DNA of 64,000 nt from Fibrobacteraceae bacterium (GTDB lineage Bacteria; Fibrobacterota; Fibrobacteria; Fibrobacterales; Fibrobacteraceae), in assembly GCA_017631885.1 (NCBI GenBank), contig JAGBSH010000021.1:24096-88095 (forward strand), in the 5' to 3' direction. This document shows positions 8,026 to 17,458 of the stretch, piece after piece. The translations under genes and the position numbers were made by a program. Position 1 is the first letter of the stretch; each line of letters starts with the position of its first letter. Below the pieces are notes generated by a model. It made no database searches. It was not told where the DNA came from and saw only the letters and a program-made list of their open reading frames with translations.

Positions 8026-9717
8026 ATGTCTAGAATGTTTGTGCCTGAAAATTTAAATGTAGATTCCCCTAACGAAGTGGAAACTCTTTATAAACAACTT
8101 GCCGAAACTCCCCTTGAAAATACGGTAAGTGCTTTACGCGAGTGGATTCTTTGTATTAGTGAACTAGATTCTGTTTTGTCAGAGGTTTCTGCTAGGCGTT
8201 ATGTCGCTATGACTTGTAATACTAAAGACCCAGAAGCGGCTAAAGCTTATGAAGAATTTGTAGAAAATATTGCCCCGATTCAACAAAAATACCATGATCT
8301 TTTGAATAAAAAAATGATCGCTCACCCATCGTTAAATGAATTGAATGATGAATTTGGTGTGTATTTCCGTTCGGTTAAAGTTTCTCTTGATTTATTTAAT
8401 GAAAAGAATATTCCATTAGAAACAGAAGTTCAAAAAGAATTGCAAGCGTATCAAAAAATTACGGGAAGCATGTCTGTAATGCATAATGGCGAAGAAAAAA
8501 CGCTCCAGCAAATGTCTAATTTACTTGAATCTAATGATAGAGAAATTCGTAAAGAGGCTTGGGAAAAGATTCAAAACAGGCGTTTACAAGATAAAGATAA
8601 ATTGAACGAAGCTTTTGATAAATTATTTAAACTTCGCAATACAATTGCTAAAAATGCGGGTTGCAACGATTTTATTGAATACATTTATAAAGCTAAAAAT
8701 CGCTTTGATTATTCGCCAAAAGACTGCTACGCGTTTCATGAAACTATTGAAAAACTCATTTTGCCATTGCAGAAAAAAATGTATGAAACGCGTAAAAAGC
8801 AAATGAATCTTTCGGTTTTATGCCCATGGGATGTTTCTTGTGACGCTCTTTTCCGCGCTCCCCTTTCTCCTTACAAAGATGGAAACGAACTCATTGAAAA
8901 ATGCGCCAGGATTTTTGAAAAATTAGATTCTCGGGCAGGGGCTTGGTTGCGCCAAATGCAAACAGAAAAGCTTATTGACCCAGAAAGTCGTTTAGGAAAA
9001 GCTCCTGGTGGTTACCAAATTGGTTTTGACGAAAGCCGTAGGCCTTTTATTTTTATGAATGCTGCTGGTTCTGACCGCGATATTTACACTTTGCTTCACG
9101 AAAGCGGGCATTCATTCCACCAATTCTGCATGGCAAATCAGCCTATTTCAGCTTACAGAGATATTCCTTCTGAAATCGCAGAAGTAGCTAGTATGAGCAT
9201 GGAATTAATTGGTGCTTCTCAGATTCAGGAGTTCTACCCTAATTCTGAAGACGCGGCAAGGAGTCGCCAGGGTGTTTTAGAAGACGTAATTTGGCTTTTC
9301 CCGTGGGTCGCTTGTATTGATAGTTTCCAACACGAACTTTATAAACGAGAAAACCATACTGTGAAAGACCGTGAAGAAATTTGGCTTTCTATTATGAATC
9401 GTTACGATGCAGGCGTAGATTATTCGGGTTATGAAAATATTTTAGCCAATCTCTGGCAAAAACAGCTTCATCTTTTTGAATGCCCGTTCTATTATATTGA
9501 ATATGGAATCGCAGAACTAGGTGCTCTTCAAGTTTGGAATAATTTCCGCGAGAACCCTAAAAAAGCGTTTGACATGCTCTTTGAAGCAGAAAGTCTCGGT
9601 AGCAGCCGTCCACTTCCAGAATTATTCAACAAAGCAGGTATAAAATTTGACTTTTCTCCAAAAACGGTAGAACCGCTTGTTCAAGCGATTTGGGACGAAT
9701 ACGAAAAGACAAATTGA
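8026..9717 (+). CDS. M3 family oligoendopeptidase (PepF-like)
   Basis: A 563-residue zinc oligopeptidase. HESGH at 358-362 supplies the two zinc histidines and the catalytic Glu359. 'AEVAS' with Glu386 fits the third zinc ligand 24 residues downstream, as in PepF ('AEIAS'). Long helical regions before and after match the M3 clamshell. There is no signal peptide, so it probably trims peptides in the cytoplasm. Length is near the 560-600 of bacterial PepF/M3B enzymes. AGG lies upstream of the ATG. The short spacing to the upstream lipoprotein gene suggests one transcript. Confidence 0.88.
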   Translation: MSRMFVPENLNVDSPNEVETLYKQLAETPLENTVSALREWILCISELDSVLSEVSARRYVAMTCNTKDPEAAKAYEEFVENIAPIQQKYHDLLNKKMIAHPSLNELNDEFGVYFRSVKVSLDLFNEKNIPLETEVQKELQAYQKITGSMSVMHNGEEKTLQQMSNLLESNDREIRKEAWEKIQNRRLQDKDKLNEAFDKLFKLRNTIAKNAGCNDFIEYIYKAKNRFDYSPKDCYAFHETIEKLILPLQKKMYETRKKQMNLSVLCPWDVSCDALFRAPLSPYKDGNELIEKCARIFEKLDSRAGAWLRQMQTEKLIDPESRLGKAPGGYQIGFDESRRPFIFMNAAGSDRDIYTLLHESGHSFHQFCMANQPISAYRDIPSEIAEVASMSMELIGASQIQEFYPNSEDAARSRQGVLEDVIWLFPWVACIDSFQHELYKRENHTVKDREEIWLSIMNRYDAGVDYSGYENILANLWQKQLHLFECPFYYIEYGIAELGALQVWNNFRENPKKAFDMLFEAESLGSSRPLPELFNKAGIKFDFSPKTVEPLVQAIWDEYEKTN

Positions 9718-9749
9718 TTTAAATTTTTTTCCTTTTTTATGATGGCGTT

Positions 9750-9888
9750 ACCTAGGTTTAAAACCTAGGTCCGGGCTGTTGCGTTATCTCGTGTCAACGC
9801 AATTTGTAAAAAAATGCGTGCCACTCGTCCGTTCAGCCTCATGGTCCCCCATGAGTCCGAACCCTAACGGGCTTCCATCCCTAACGCT
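9750..9888 (+). repeat. family B structured repeat with leading palindrome
   Basis: A 21-base palindrome (9750-9759 with 9761-9770) is followed by TTGCGTTAT (from 9779), a stem GCGTT/AACGC (9781-9785 with 9796-9800), the block CGTCCGTTCAGCC, a 7-bp hairpin 9838-9844 with 9849-9855, then GTCCGAACCCTAACGGGC and CCCTAACGC. The same ordered blocks occur inverted at 40782-40870 with different hairpin sequences. It fills the gap between the M3 peptidase and the tRNA-Ser promoter. Confidence 0.7.
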
Positions 9889-9940
9889 CTTGATTTTTAG
9901 CTAAAAATGGAGATTTTTCAAAAAAAAACGCCAAAATCAC

Positions 9941-9969
9941 TTGCCAAAGGCCCTTTAAAATTCTAATAT
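9941..9969 (+). promoter_or_regulatory. promoter of tRNA-Ser
   Basis: TTGCCA at 9941-9946 and TAATAT at 9964-9969 are separated by 17 bases. This places the transcription start near 9976, eight to nine bases before the mature tRNA. Confidence 0.7.
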
Positions 9970-9984
9970 TGTCGCGCATCCTTT

Positions 9985-10069
9985 GGAGGGATGGCCGAGT
10001 GGTTTAAGGCGCACGCTTGGAAAGCGTGTTTACTTCACTGTAACGAGGGTTCGAATCCCTCTCCCTCTT
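9985..10069 (+). tRNA. tRNA-Ser(GGA)
   Basis: This is a class II tRNA. The acceptor 5' strand GGAGGGA (9985-9991) pairs with TCCCTCT (10062-10068). There is a D arm, an anticodon stem CACGC/GCGTG with loop TTGGAAA giving anticodon GGA, a long variable arm (TTAC/GTAA) and a T arm with GGTTCGAATCC. CCA is not encoded. The base after the acceptor stem reads T, whereas bacterial tRNA-Ser normally has a G discriminator, and position 1:72 is a G-T wobble pair. Its 3' end lies 23 bases before the omega-like gene. Confidence 0.93.
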
Positions 10070-10092
10070 TTAAAACTTTTTAAGGTGGTACC

Positions 10093-10425
10093 ATGTCCGA
10101 TCAAAGAGTCTATCTGGATGATATTTACGCTAGCAAGGAAAGCGAAGGTTCTGTTTTCCGTGCCGTTGTTATGATGGCACAGGAAGCTCGTTTCATTAAC
10201 CAGCAATCCATTGATGGTTTTATCAATCTAGAAAAAAAGCCAACTACAATTGCTATGTACAAGTTTAAAGAAGGTCGTTTGGCTGTGTCAGAAAAATCTT
10301 CTGCACGCGCAAAGGCTTCTGAATTTGAACAAGTAGCTGTAGAACCAGAACAAGTTGTACCACAAGAAGAAATTGTAGAAGCTCCTCTCGAAGTTTCTGA
10401 TGCAGCAGCTGCTGATTTGTTCTAA
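10093..10425 (+). CDS. rpoZ: RNA polymerase omega subunit-like protein
   Basis: A 110-residue protein. 'SVFRAVVMMAQEARFINQQS' at about 20-39 resembles the omega core ('f.avviaArRArqin') and 'KPTTIAMYKFKEGRL' matches the second conserved block ('Kp...Al.Ei.eGki'). Omega helps assemble and stabilise the beta' subunit. The last 40 residues are an acidic, Glu/Ala-rich tail, common in omega homologues outside the proteobacteria. AAGGTGG precedes the ATG at 10093. With no terminator after the tRNA, the gene is probably cotranscribed with tRNA-Ser and released by tRNA 3' processing. A terminator follows. The assignment rests on short motifs. Confidence 0.65.
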   Translation: MSDQRVYLDDIYASKESEGSVFRAVVMMAQEARFINQQSIDGFINLEKKPTTIAMYKFKEGRLAVSEKSSARAKASEFEQVAVEPEQVVPQEEIVEAPLEVSDAAAADLF

Positions 10426-10445
10426 TTTTTTAACCTCCGTTGTTT

Positions 10446-10480
10446 TAACCTCTTTCTTTTTAGAAAGAGGTTATTTTTTT
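10446..10480 (+). terminator. intrinsic terminator after the omega-like gene
   Basis: A perfect 12-bp stem (10446-10457 with 10462-10473, loop TTTT) is followed directly by seven T. Confidence 0.93.
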
Positions 10481-10567
10481 TACAATTTCTTGTGACCTTA
10501 AACAGAATGATTTTTGAGTTAGTCTTCTTTATTAAATACCTTTTTATCTTTATTAATCATTTATTTC

Positions 10568-11058
10568 TGCAAAGCCTAAATGTGAGCCTGCCACGAGGCA
10601 TAAGACCTCTCGCCATGACAATCTTTTTGCACTTGCCCGCAGTTCTTGTCACGAGTTTCTTGTCATTGCGATGGAGCGAAACGATTTTTTCGCGAAGCCT
10701 AAATGTGAGCCTGCCACGAGGCATAAGACCTCTCGCCATGACAATCTTTTTGCACTTGCCCGCAGTTCTTGTCACGAGTTTCTTGTCATTGCGATGGAGC
10801 GTAGTGACAGAAGCAATCTCATTGCAAGCAACACTTGTTTTTGGATTACTTCGCTACGCTCGTAATGACAAAAGCCAAGATCGCCACGTCGTCTTAAAAG
10901 ACTCCTCGCGATGACAATCCTACACTTGCCCGCAGTTTTTGTCACGAGTTTCTTGTCATTGCGATGGAGTGAAACGATTTTTTCGCGAAGCCTAAATGTG
11001 AGCCTGCCACGAGCCACACTTGTGGCGTGGTGGAAGCAATCCCATTGCCAACAGATGG
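10568..11058. repeat. family A repeat cluster with 123-bp tandem repeat
   Basis: A run of imperfect palindromes ending in ATGACA or TGTCAT, such as 'CACGAGGCATAAGACCTCTC' closed by GCCATGACA. A 123-bp unit beginning AAGCCTAAATG is repeated in tandem (from 10572 and from 10695), with a third partial copy around 10927-11013. Open frames on both strands here are by-products of the repeats and show no ribosome-binding sites. The cluster fills the gap between the omega-like gene terminator and the convergent GAPDH gene. Confidence 0.85.
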
Positions 11059-11082
11059 CTGCAAAATGAGAATTCTTAAAAC

Positions 11083-11119
11083 AAAAAAAAACAGCACTTC
11101 ATTATGAAGTGCTGTTTTT
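11083..11119 (-). terminator. intrinsic terminator of gap
   Basis: A 15-bp stem (11087-11101 with 11105-11119, 3-base loop) is followed on the minus strand by a run of nine T (the A-run 11083-11091). It lies 30 bases past the gap stop codon. Confidence 0.92.
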
Positions 11120-11149
11120 AAGTAAAATTTAAAGCGTTGCTTTAAAAAA

Positions 11150-12220
<1,071 letters not shown>

Positions 12221-12269
12221 TTAAATTGTTTGACTTTAAGTAATTATTTTTTCATTTTATTGCAAAATT

Positions 12270-15200
12270 ATGAGAAAAAAAATGTTTTTACATCGCTTAT
12301 TTCGATTAAAGTTCCTTTTTGGGGCGCTTTTCTTTCTTTCTTGTGCTGCTCAAGATCCAAGTCAGTTTATAGAAAATACTTCTGGTTCAAGTGCTGAACG
12401 TTCTCTTGAAGATGGAACTCAAGAAGAAAAATCAGCTTACTCCCCTGTTTCTAGCACTTATAAAACAACAGAAACTCCGGGAAACATTGTTCGAAAAGGT
12501 TTTTCTTTTACTTTACCTGATTCTCTTTATGAATTGACTGGAGACATTGACGATTCTTCAATGCCGGTTGAATTTTTTAGAACAAAAGGAGCTTTACGAG
12601 GTGAAATTCGTTTTCAAGAAGTGAACTCTACAACTTTGGCCGAATTTGCTAGAACAGAAATGCATTCTAGAAGAAAGTCAAATAGTAAAAACATTTATAG
12701 CGAATTACGCCCTTTTGAACACGATAAAATTTCTGGACTTTTTTGGGAAACTGCTGATGCTTTAGGACAAGATACTAGCATAGCTTGTGGACTTGTTGTT
12801 CAAGACGAAAATACCTTCTACACCGCTACCCTTTTCTCTGATTCGGCTTACGACAAAAATGATTTTTTTGAGCTATGGAAAAAAACATTTGAAATGCTCC
12901 ATTTTAACTTTGGGCAGACCGCATATTCTGGTCCGGAACTTTCTCCGGAATTTGTAAAAGAATATAAGTCAAATGCTTTAGGTTATACCTTTGAAACTTC
13001 TGACACTATCTGGCACTTTTGGAAAGGTATTTCAGCTCAAAATGCTGACCCAGACCTTGTTTTGTCAAATGTAAAAGAAGAAGTTTCGTTTTTTGTTTAT
13101 GGCGCTAAAGTGCCTAGCGATGAAGTGAGCGAAAGGGACTTGTTTAAAGTATTGTTACGACGTTTAGGTATTTCAGAATCTCCTGAAAATATTACCACGA
13201 AACGTAAAAAAGAAAACGGCCGTTCTGTTGCTTATTTTGAAACGACAAGAGTTCTCGGAGAATATGATTTCAAATACCGCGGAAAATTTATTTACGAAAA
13301 TGGACGAGGGATTCTTGCGGCTGGTTGGACTCAAGGTGTTTTGGCGTCTGCTTATAAGAAAGCAATTGATAAAGCACTTGATGGCATAGAAATGCAAGAT
13401 ATGGCAGAAAATACCAATGATGCTAAAACTGCCAAATTTAACGCAGCCGTTTTAAGTGAAACTGGTATTTTAAGGCTTGAAGAAAACCAACCGCTTGCGG
13501 CTCTTGCATATTTTGAAAGTGCAAACAGAATGGACCCAGATGAACCACTTTACTTGATAAATTGTGGCTTTGTTTACCAATTAAAAGAACTTTATGGCCC
13601 TGGTATCAATCACTTTCAAAGCCAAATGCCACTAGTAGAAAAAAATGCAAAATTACTTGCCATTTTAGGTGAAATGTATGAAGCCATTTATGATTATGGA
13701 AACGCAAGGCGTTATGTAGAACTAGCTCTCCGTTATACGCCCAATGACCCAGAAAAAACAATTAACTTGAGTGATGCTCTTTGGGGTTTAGGACAACGTA
13801 ACCAATCATTAGATGTGGTTCTTAATTTATATGAAAAGCAACCTTCTTCAAGGCTTGGCGTTTATGCCGCAAGAACATATATGGGGTTAGATCAATATGC
13901 AGAAGCGGTTGAATTATTGAATGATGCTTATGCCCAATTTGGTATTTCAAAAGAACTCGGTTCTTCTTTGATGGAAGCGTTGTTGTTTTTAGGGCGTTAC
14001 AATGAAGCTCTTGCTATAAGTGAAGAAACCTTAGCGTTAAGCAAAAATGACCCGAAAATTTTAATGTATCGCGGAAAAATTCTCTTTTATCTAAAAAATT
14101 ATAAAGAAGCCGAAAAAGTTTTAAGCAAAGCATTTGCCTTGCAAAAAGATAATGATGAAATCAAAAACTTCCTTTCTTCAACAAGAGCCTTTTTAGGAAA
14201 AGCAGACAATAAAGCTTTAAAAACGCCTATTCAACCTGTTGAACCTAAAAGAAAACTCTCTGATATGATTTCAAAAAAAGCCTTGCAAAATGCTAAAGAT
14301 GAAGGCTTCCCTGCTATGGTTCATTTTAGAAGAGAATCTTTGAAATCTCCGAAAAAAGAAAACTGGACGCATACAGAAGAAATGCTTGTTGAAATCATTG
14401 ATTCTCGTGGAACAGGAATGTTCCAGGAATTTACTTATCCATTTTTACCTGGTTATGATAGAATTTATTTGAACGCTCTTGAGATTTATGATTCTACATA
14501 CAAATTAAAACATAGCGTTCCATTGAATAATTCTTATATCACTTATTCGACTGAATCTGGTGAAAGTAATGAATCACAAACGGCTCATTTTCCTTTGCCA
14601 AAACTTTCTCCAGGCGATTTAATTTATTTGCAAGTTTCAAGAACTGGACTTAATGATATAGGACTTGTTCCTTATTTAGAATATCGCTCTGGAATGGAAA
14701 TCCCTGTTGCGCAGACTTCTTTTAGAGTTTATGCTGATACTAATCGTTTTTCTCTTGAAGAATATGGGCCACTAGAACGTGAAGATTTAGCAGATGGCCG
14801 TGAATGGAAAATGGAAAATCCTGTGATTATTCGAAATGAAATTTATATGCCAGATTACAGAGATTTTGGTGCAGGACTTTTAATTTCTAGTAAAAGAGAT
14901 TGGGCTGAAGTTGGTGCCGATTATGAAAATTTAATTCGACACCAATTTAAAAACGCTGTTGCTGTCCGAGAAAAAGCTTTTGAAGTTAAAGGTAATTTGC
15001 TTGGTAAAGACGCGATGTTTGCCATAATTCATTTTGTTCGCGATAATATTCGCTACAGAGATACGCAATTTGGTGGGCATTCTATTATACCGCAACTTTC
15101 TGAAAAAACATTGAAAGATTATCGTGGTGATTGTAAAGACCAAGCTCTACTTTTAAAAGAAATGCTAGCAACTATTGGAATAAAAAGCCATTTAACGTCA

Positions 15201-16040
15201 ATTCCATTAACCGGGAATGGTTATGCTAACTTACCGACTATCCAGCAATTTGACCACATGATGCTTTATATTCCGGCTCAAGATGGAATACCTGAAATGT
15301 GGGTTGACCCCACTGATAAAACAGGAAACGATAGGCCTGTTCCGCTTGATATGGAAGGAAAAACCGCATTTATTATTGATGGAAAAAATAGCCATATTCG
15401 TACAACCCCAATACTTGAAGATTCTCAAGAACACAAAGCATCTTTTGCCCACAAAGTTCATATCTCTAAAAATGGCTATGCTGAATTCAGAGATTCTTTG
15501 CAGTTAGAAGGTAAATTTGCTTCAACTCTTAGAAATATTTTCTACAGTAAAGACCAAAAACAACAAGAAAAACTTTTGGAAAATTTACTTCGTGAAGGTA
15601 TTCCTGATGTACAACTTTCACAAATGCGCATAGAAAACTTAACAGAATTTGATAAACCGTTACGCCTTGTGGCTACATTTGCTAGCAAGAATTATTTTGG
15701 ACAAAGTGCAGACGGTATAAAAGGACACTACCCTAACATTTGGGAACGTTCTATGCTTAAACTTCCTAAAATCAATCGTAGGCATTTACCGATACGCATT
15801 CCTCATGAAACCCAGTTTGTCTCTTCGTTAGAAATTTCTACCGAAAACAGATTGTCGGTTCAAATTACCCCACCAAAACCATTAAACCGCCCTTTAGATT
15901 ATGTTTCTTTGAATAAAGGAAATAATCTACTCGAATGGACTACGTTTGCATTATATGCTGAACCAGGCGAATACGAGAAAATTCGTGAAGAATGGATGTA
16001 TCTTTTAAAAGAAACAAGCCCGTTAATCACAATCCGTTAA
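12270..16040 (+). CDS. large lipoprotein: TPR region, DUF3857-like and transglutaminase-like domains
   Basis: A 1256-residue protein. A lipoprotein signal ends in 'LFFLSC' at about residue 28. Residues about 60-380 form an uncharacterised beta-rich part. Residues about 390-650 are TPR-like helical repeats ('AALAYFESANRMDPDEPLYL', 'GNARRYVELALRYTPNDPEK'). A DUF3857-like segment then leads into a transglutaminase core with Cys955 (GDCKDQA), His996 (FDHMM) and Asp1013 (VDPTDK), a complete triad. Bacterial DUF3857-transglutaminase proteins sit in the envelope, where their substrates are mostly unknown; protein crosslinking or peptide cleavage are the options. No clear ribosome-binding site is seen; ATG 12282 is an alternative start. 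It is the first gene of a plus-strand run ahead of alr. Confidence 0.75.
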   Translation: MRKKMFLHRLFRLKFLFGALFFLSCAAQDPSQFIENTSGSSAERSLEDGTQEEKSAYSPVSSTYKTTETPGNIVRKGFSFTLPDSLYELTGDIDDSSMPVEFFRTKGALRGEIRFQEVNSTTLAEFARTEMHSRRKSNSKNIYSELRPFEHDKISGLFWETADALGQDTSIACGLVVQDENTFYTATLFSDSAYDKNDFFELWKKTFEMLHFNFGQTAYSGPELSPEFVKEYKSNALGYTFETSDTIWHFWKGISAQNADPDLVLSNVKEEVSFFVYGAKVPSDEVSERDLFKVLLRRLGISESPENITTKRKKENGRSVAYFETTRVLGEYDFKYRGKFIYENGRGILAAGWTQGVLASAYKKAIDKALDGIEMQDMAENTNDAKTAKFNAAVLSETGILRLEENQPLAALAYFESANRMDPDEPLYLINCGFVYQLKELYGPGINHFQSQMPLVEKNAKLLAILGEMYEAIYDYGNARRYVELALRYTPNDPEKTINLSDALWGLGQRNQSLDVVLNLYEKQPSSRLGVYAARTYMGLDQYAEAVELLNDAYAQFGISKELGSSLMEALLFLGRYNEALAISEETLALSKNDPKILMYRGKILFYLKNYKEAEKVLSKAFALQKDNDEIKNFLSSTRAFLGKADNKALKTPIQPVEPKRKLSDMISKKALQNAKDEGFPAMVHFRRESLKSPKKENWTHTEEMLVEIIDSRGTGMFQEFTYPFLPGYDRIYLNALEIYDSTYKLKHSVPLNNSYITYSTESGESNESQTAHFPLPKLSPGDLIYLQVSRTGLNDIGLVPYLEYRSGMEIPVAQTSFRVYADTNRFSLEEYGPLEREDLADGREWKMENPVIIRNEIYMPDYRDFGAGLLISSKRDWAEVGADYENLIRHQFKNAVAVREKAFEVKGNLLGKDAMFAIIHFVRDNIRYRDTQFGGHSIIPQLSEKTLKDYRGDCKDQALLLKEMLATIGIKSHLTSIPLTGNGYANLPTIQQFDHMMLYIPAQDGIPEMWVDPTDKTGNDRPVPLDMEGKTAFIIDGKNSHIRTTPILEDSQEHKASFAHKVHISKNGYAEFRDSLQLEGKFASTLRNIFYSKDQKQQEKLLENLLREGIPDVQLSQMRIENLTEFDKPLRLVATFASKNYFGQSADGIKGHYPNIWERSMLKLPKINRRHLPIRIPHETQFVSSLEISTENRLSVQITPPKPLNRPLDYVSLNKGNNLLEWTTFALYAEPGEYEKIREEWMYLLKETSPLITIR

Positions 16041-16072
16041 GAATTTTAATTTTACCTTGTTATATTTAAATT

Positions 16073-17296
16073 ATGAATATGCTAAAAGTTGTTCCTGATT
16101 TGAATAAAATCGCAAGACCTAACTGGATTGAAATCAATCTGGACGCTCTTTGTGAAAATGTTGCTTTTATCCGTAGCCAAATTCCAGTTGGTACCAAAAT
16201 TCTTTTGCCCGTAAAAGCAGATGCTTATGGGCATGGTTCTTTAGCTTGCTCTTTTGCAGCGAAGGAATGTGGTGTTGATTTCTTAGGTGTTGCGCATATA
16301 AATGAAGGAATTTTACTTAGACAATATGGTATTGATTTACCAATATTAGTTCTTGGGCCTTGTACGCCAGCTGATTTTGCGTATTTTGTGGAATTTCAGT
16401 TAACTGCGACTATTTCTGATTTAAAAACAGCTATTGCTTTTGATTCTTTTTTAGAAGAAACAGAAACGTCTTGCAAAGTGCATTTGAAAATTGATACTGG
16501 AATGAATCGTTATGGTTTAAAAGCTGAAGATTTTGAATCGATTCGTGAAATTCTTAAGTTAAAGCATATTAAAGTTGAAGGCATGTTTACACATTTGGCA
16601 ACAGCTGATATGCCTAATAATCCAGGGACTCAGAATCAAATTAATCGTTATACGCGATTAGTTCATGTTTTAGAATCTGAAAATTTACGCCCTGAAATTT
16701 GCCATTGTTCAAGTTCTGCCGGAACACTTCAACACCCAGAAACGCATTTTGATATGGTTCGCCCGGGGCTTGTGCTTTATGGTTACAATCCAATGGGGGC
16801 TTTTCCATCGCCTTGGAATATACACCCCATTATGAAAATTAAAGCCACTGTTCGTCATATTCACGAAATTAATCCAGGTGAAGCTGTTTCTTATGGTGGT
16901 TATTGGGTAGCTCGCCAACCTACAAAAGTGGCTACAATTGCTATGGGTTATGGTGATGGCTTTTTACGTGGCGAATACAATAAAGGCTTTGTAAAAATCC
17001 GAGGCCAACTCTGCCCTATTCTTGGGCGTGTTTGTATGGACGCTACTATGGTTGATGTAAGTCATATTCCAAATATTCAGGTGGGTGAAGTAGTTGATAT
17101 TGTCAATGGAGAATCTGATTTTAAAATTTCAATGGAAAGTGTAGCTGAAGAACACCACACGATTCCTTACGAAATTACAGTCCGCGTGGCAAGAAGACTT
17201 TACCGAAAATATATCTGGAAAAACCGAATGCTTCGTTGGGATGACTTACAAAAAGAGCTTAAAATACCTGCTTTTAAAGAATATCCTTACCGTTGA
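16073..17296 (+). CDS. alr: alanine racemase
   Basis: A 407-residue PLP enzyme that makes D-alanine for peptidoglycan. The PLP lysine is Lys48 in 'LPVKADAYGHG'. The second catalytic residue fits Tyr274 in 'AVSYGGYWVA'. 'IDTGMNRYGL', 'HCSSSAGTL' and 'MDATMVDVS' are family blocks. It is about 30 residues longer than typical Alr (around 370-380), mostly through a basic C-terminal extension after 'VRVARRLYRKYIW'. Two in-frame ATGs (16073, 16079) are possible and no clear Shine-Dalgarno sequence is present. It follows the transglutaminase lipoprotein by 32 bases. Confidence 0.95.
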   Translation: MNMLKVVPDLNKIARPNWIEINLDALCENVAFIRSQIPVGTKILLPVKADAYGHGSLACSFAAKECGVDFLGVAHINEGILLRQYGIDLPILVLGPCTPADFAYFVEFQLTATISDLKTAIAFDSFLEETETSCKVHLKIDTGMNRYGLKAEDFESIREILKLKHIKVEGMFTHLATADMPNNPGTQNQINRYTRLVHVLESENLRPEICHCSSSAGTLQHPETHFDMVRPGLVLYGYNPMGAFPSPWNIHPIMKIKATVRHIHEINPGEAVSYGGYWVARQPTKVATIAMGYGDGFLRGEYNKGFVKIRGQLCPILGRVCMDATMVDVSHIPNIQVGEVVDIVNGESDFKISMESVAEEHHTIPYEITVRVARRLYRKYIWKNRMLRWDDLQKELKIPAFKEYPYR

Positions 17297-17458
17297 TTCA
17301 TTTATTAGGTTAGAATTAGCGTTTTTTTTATTGAGCCAAAATTCAAATACTTTCTATTCCTTAAAAACAAGTGTAAAAAAAGACTTTTTTTTTAAAAGAG
17401 CATTGAGAAATTATTTATTTTTTACTTACTTATTGTTCGCTTTTTAAGGAATTTCAAA

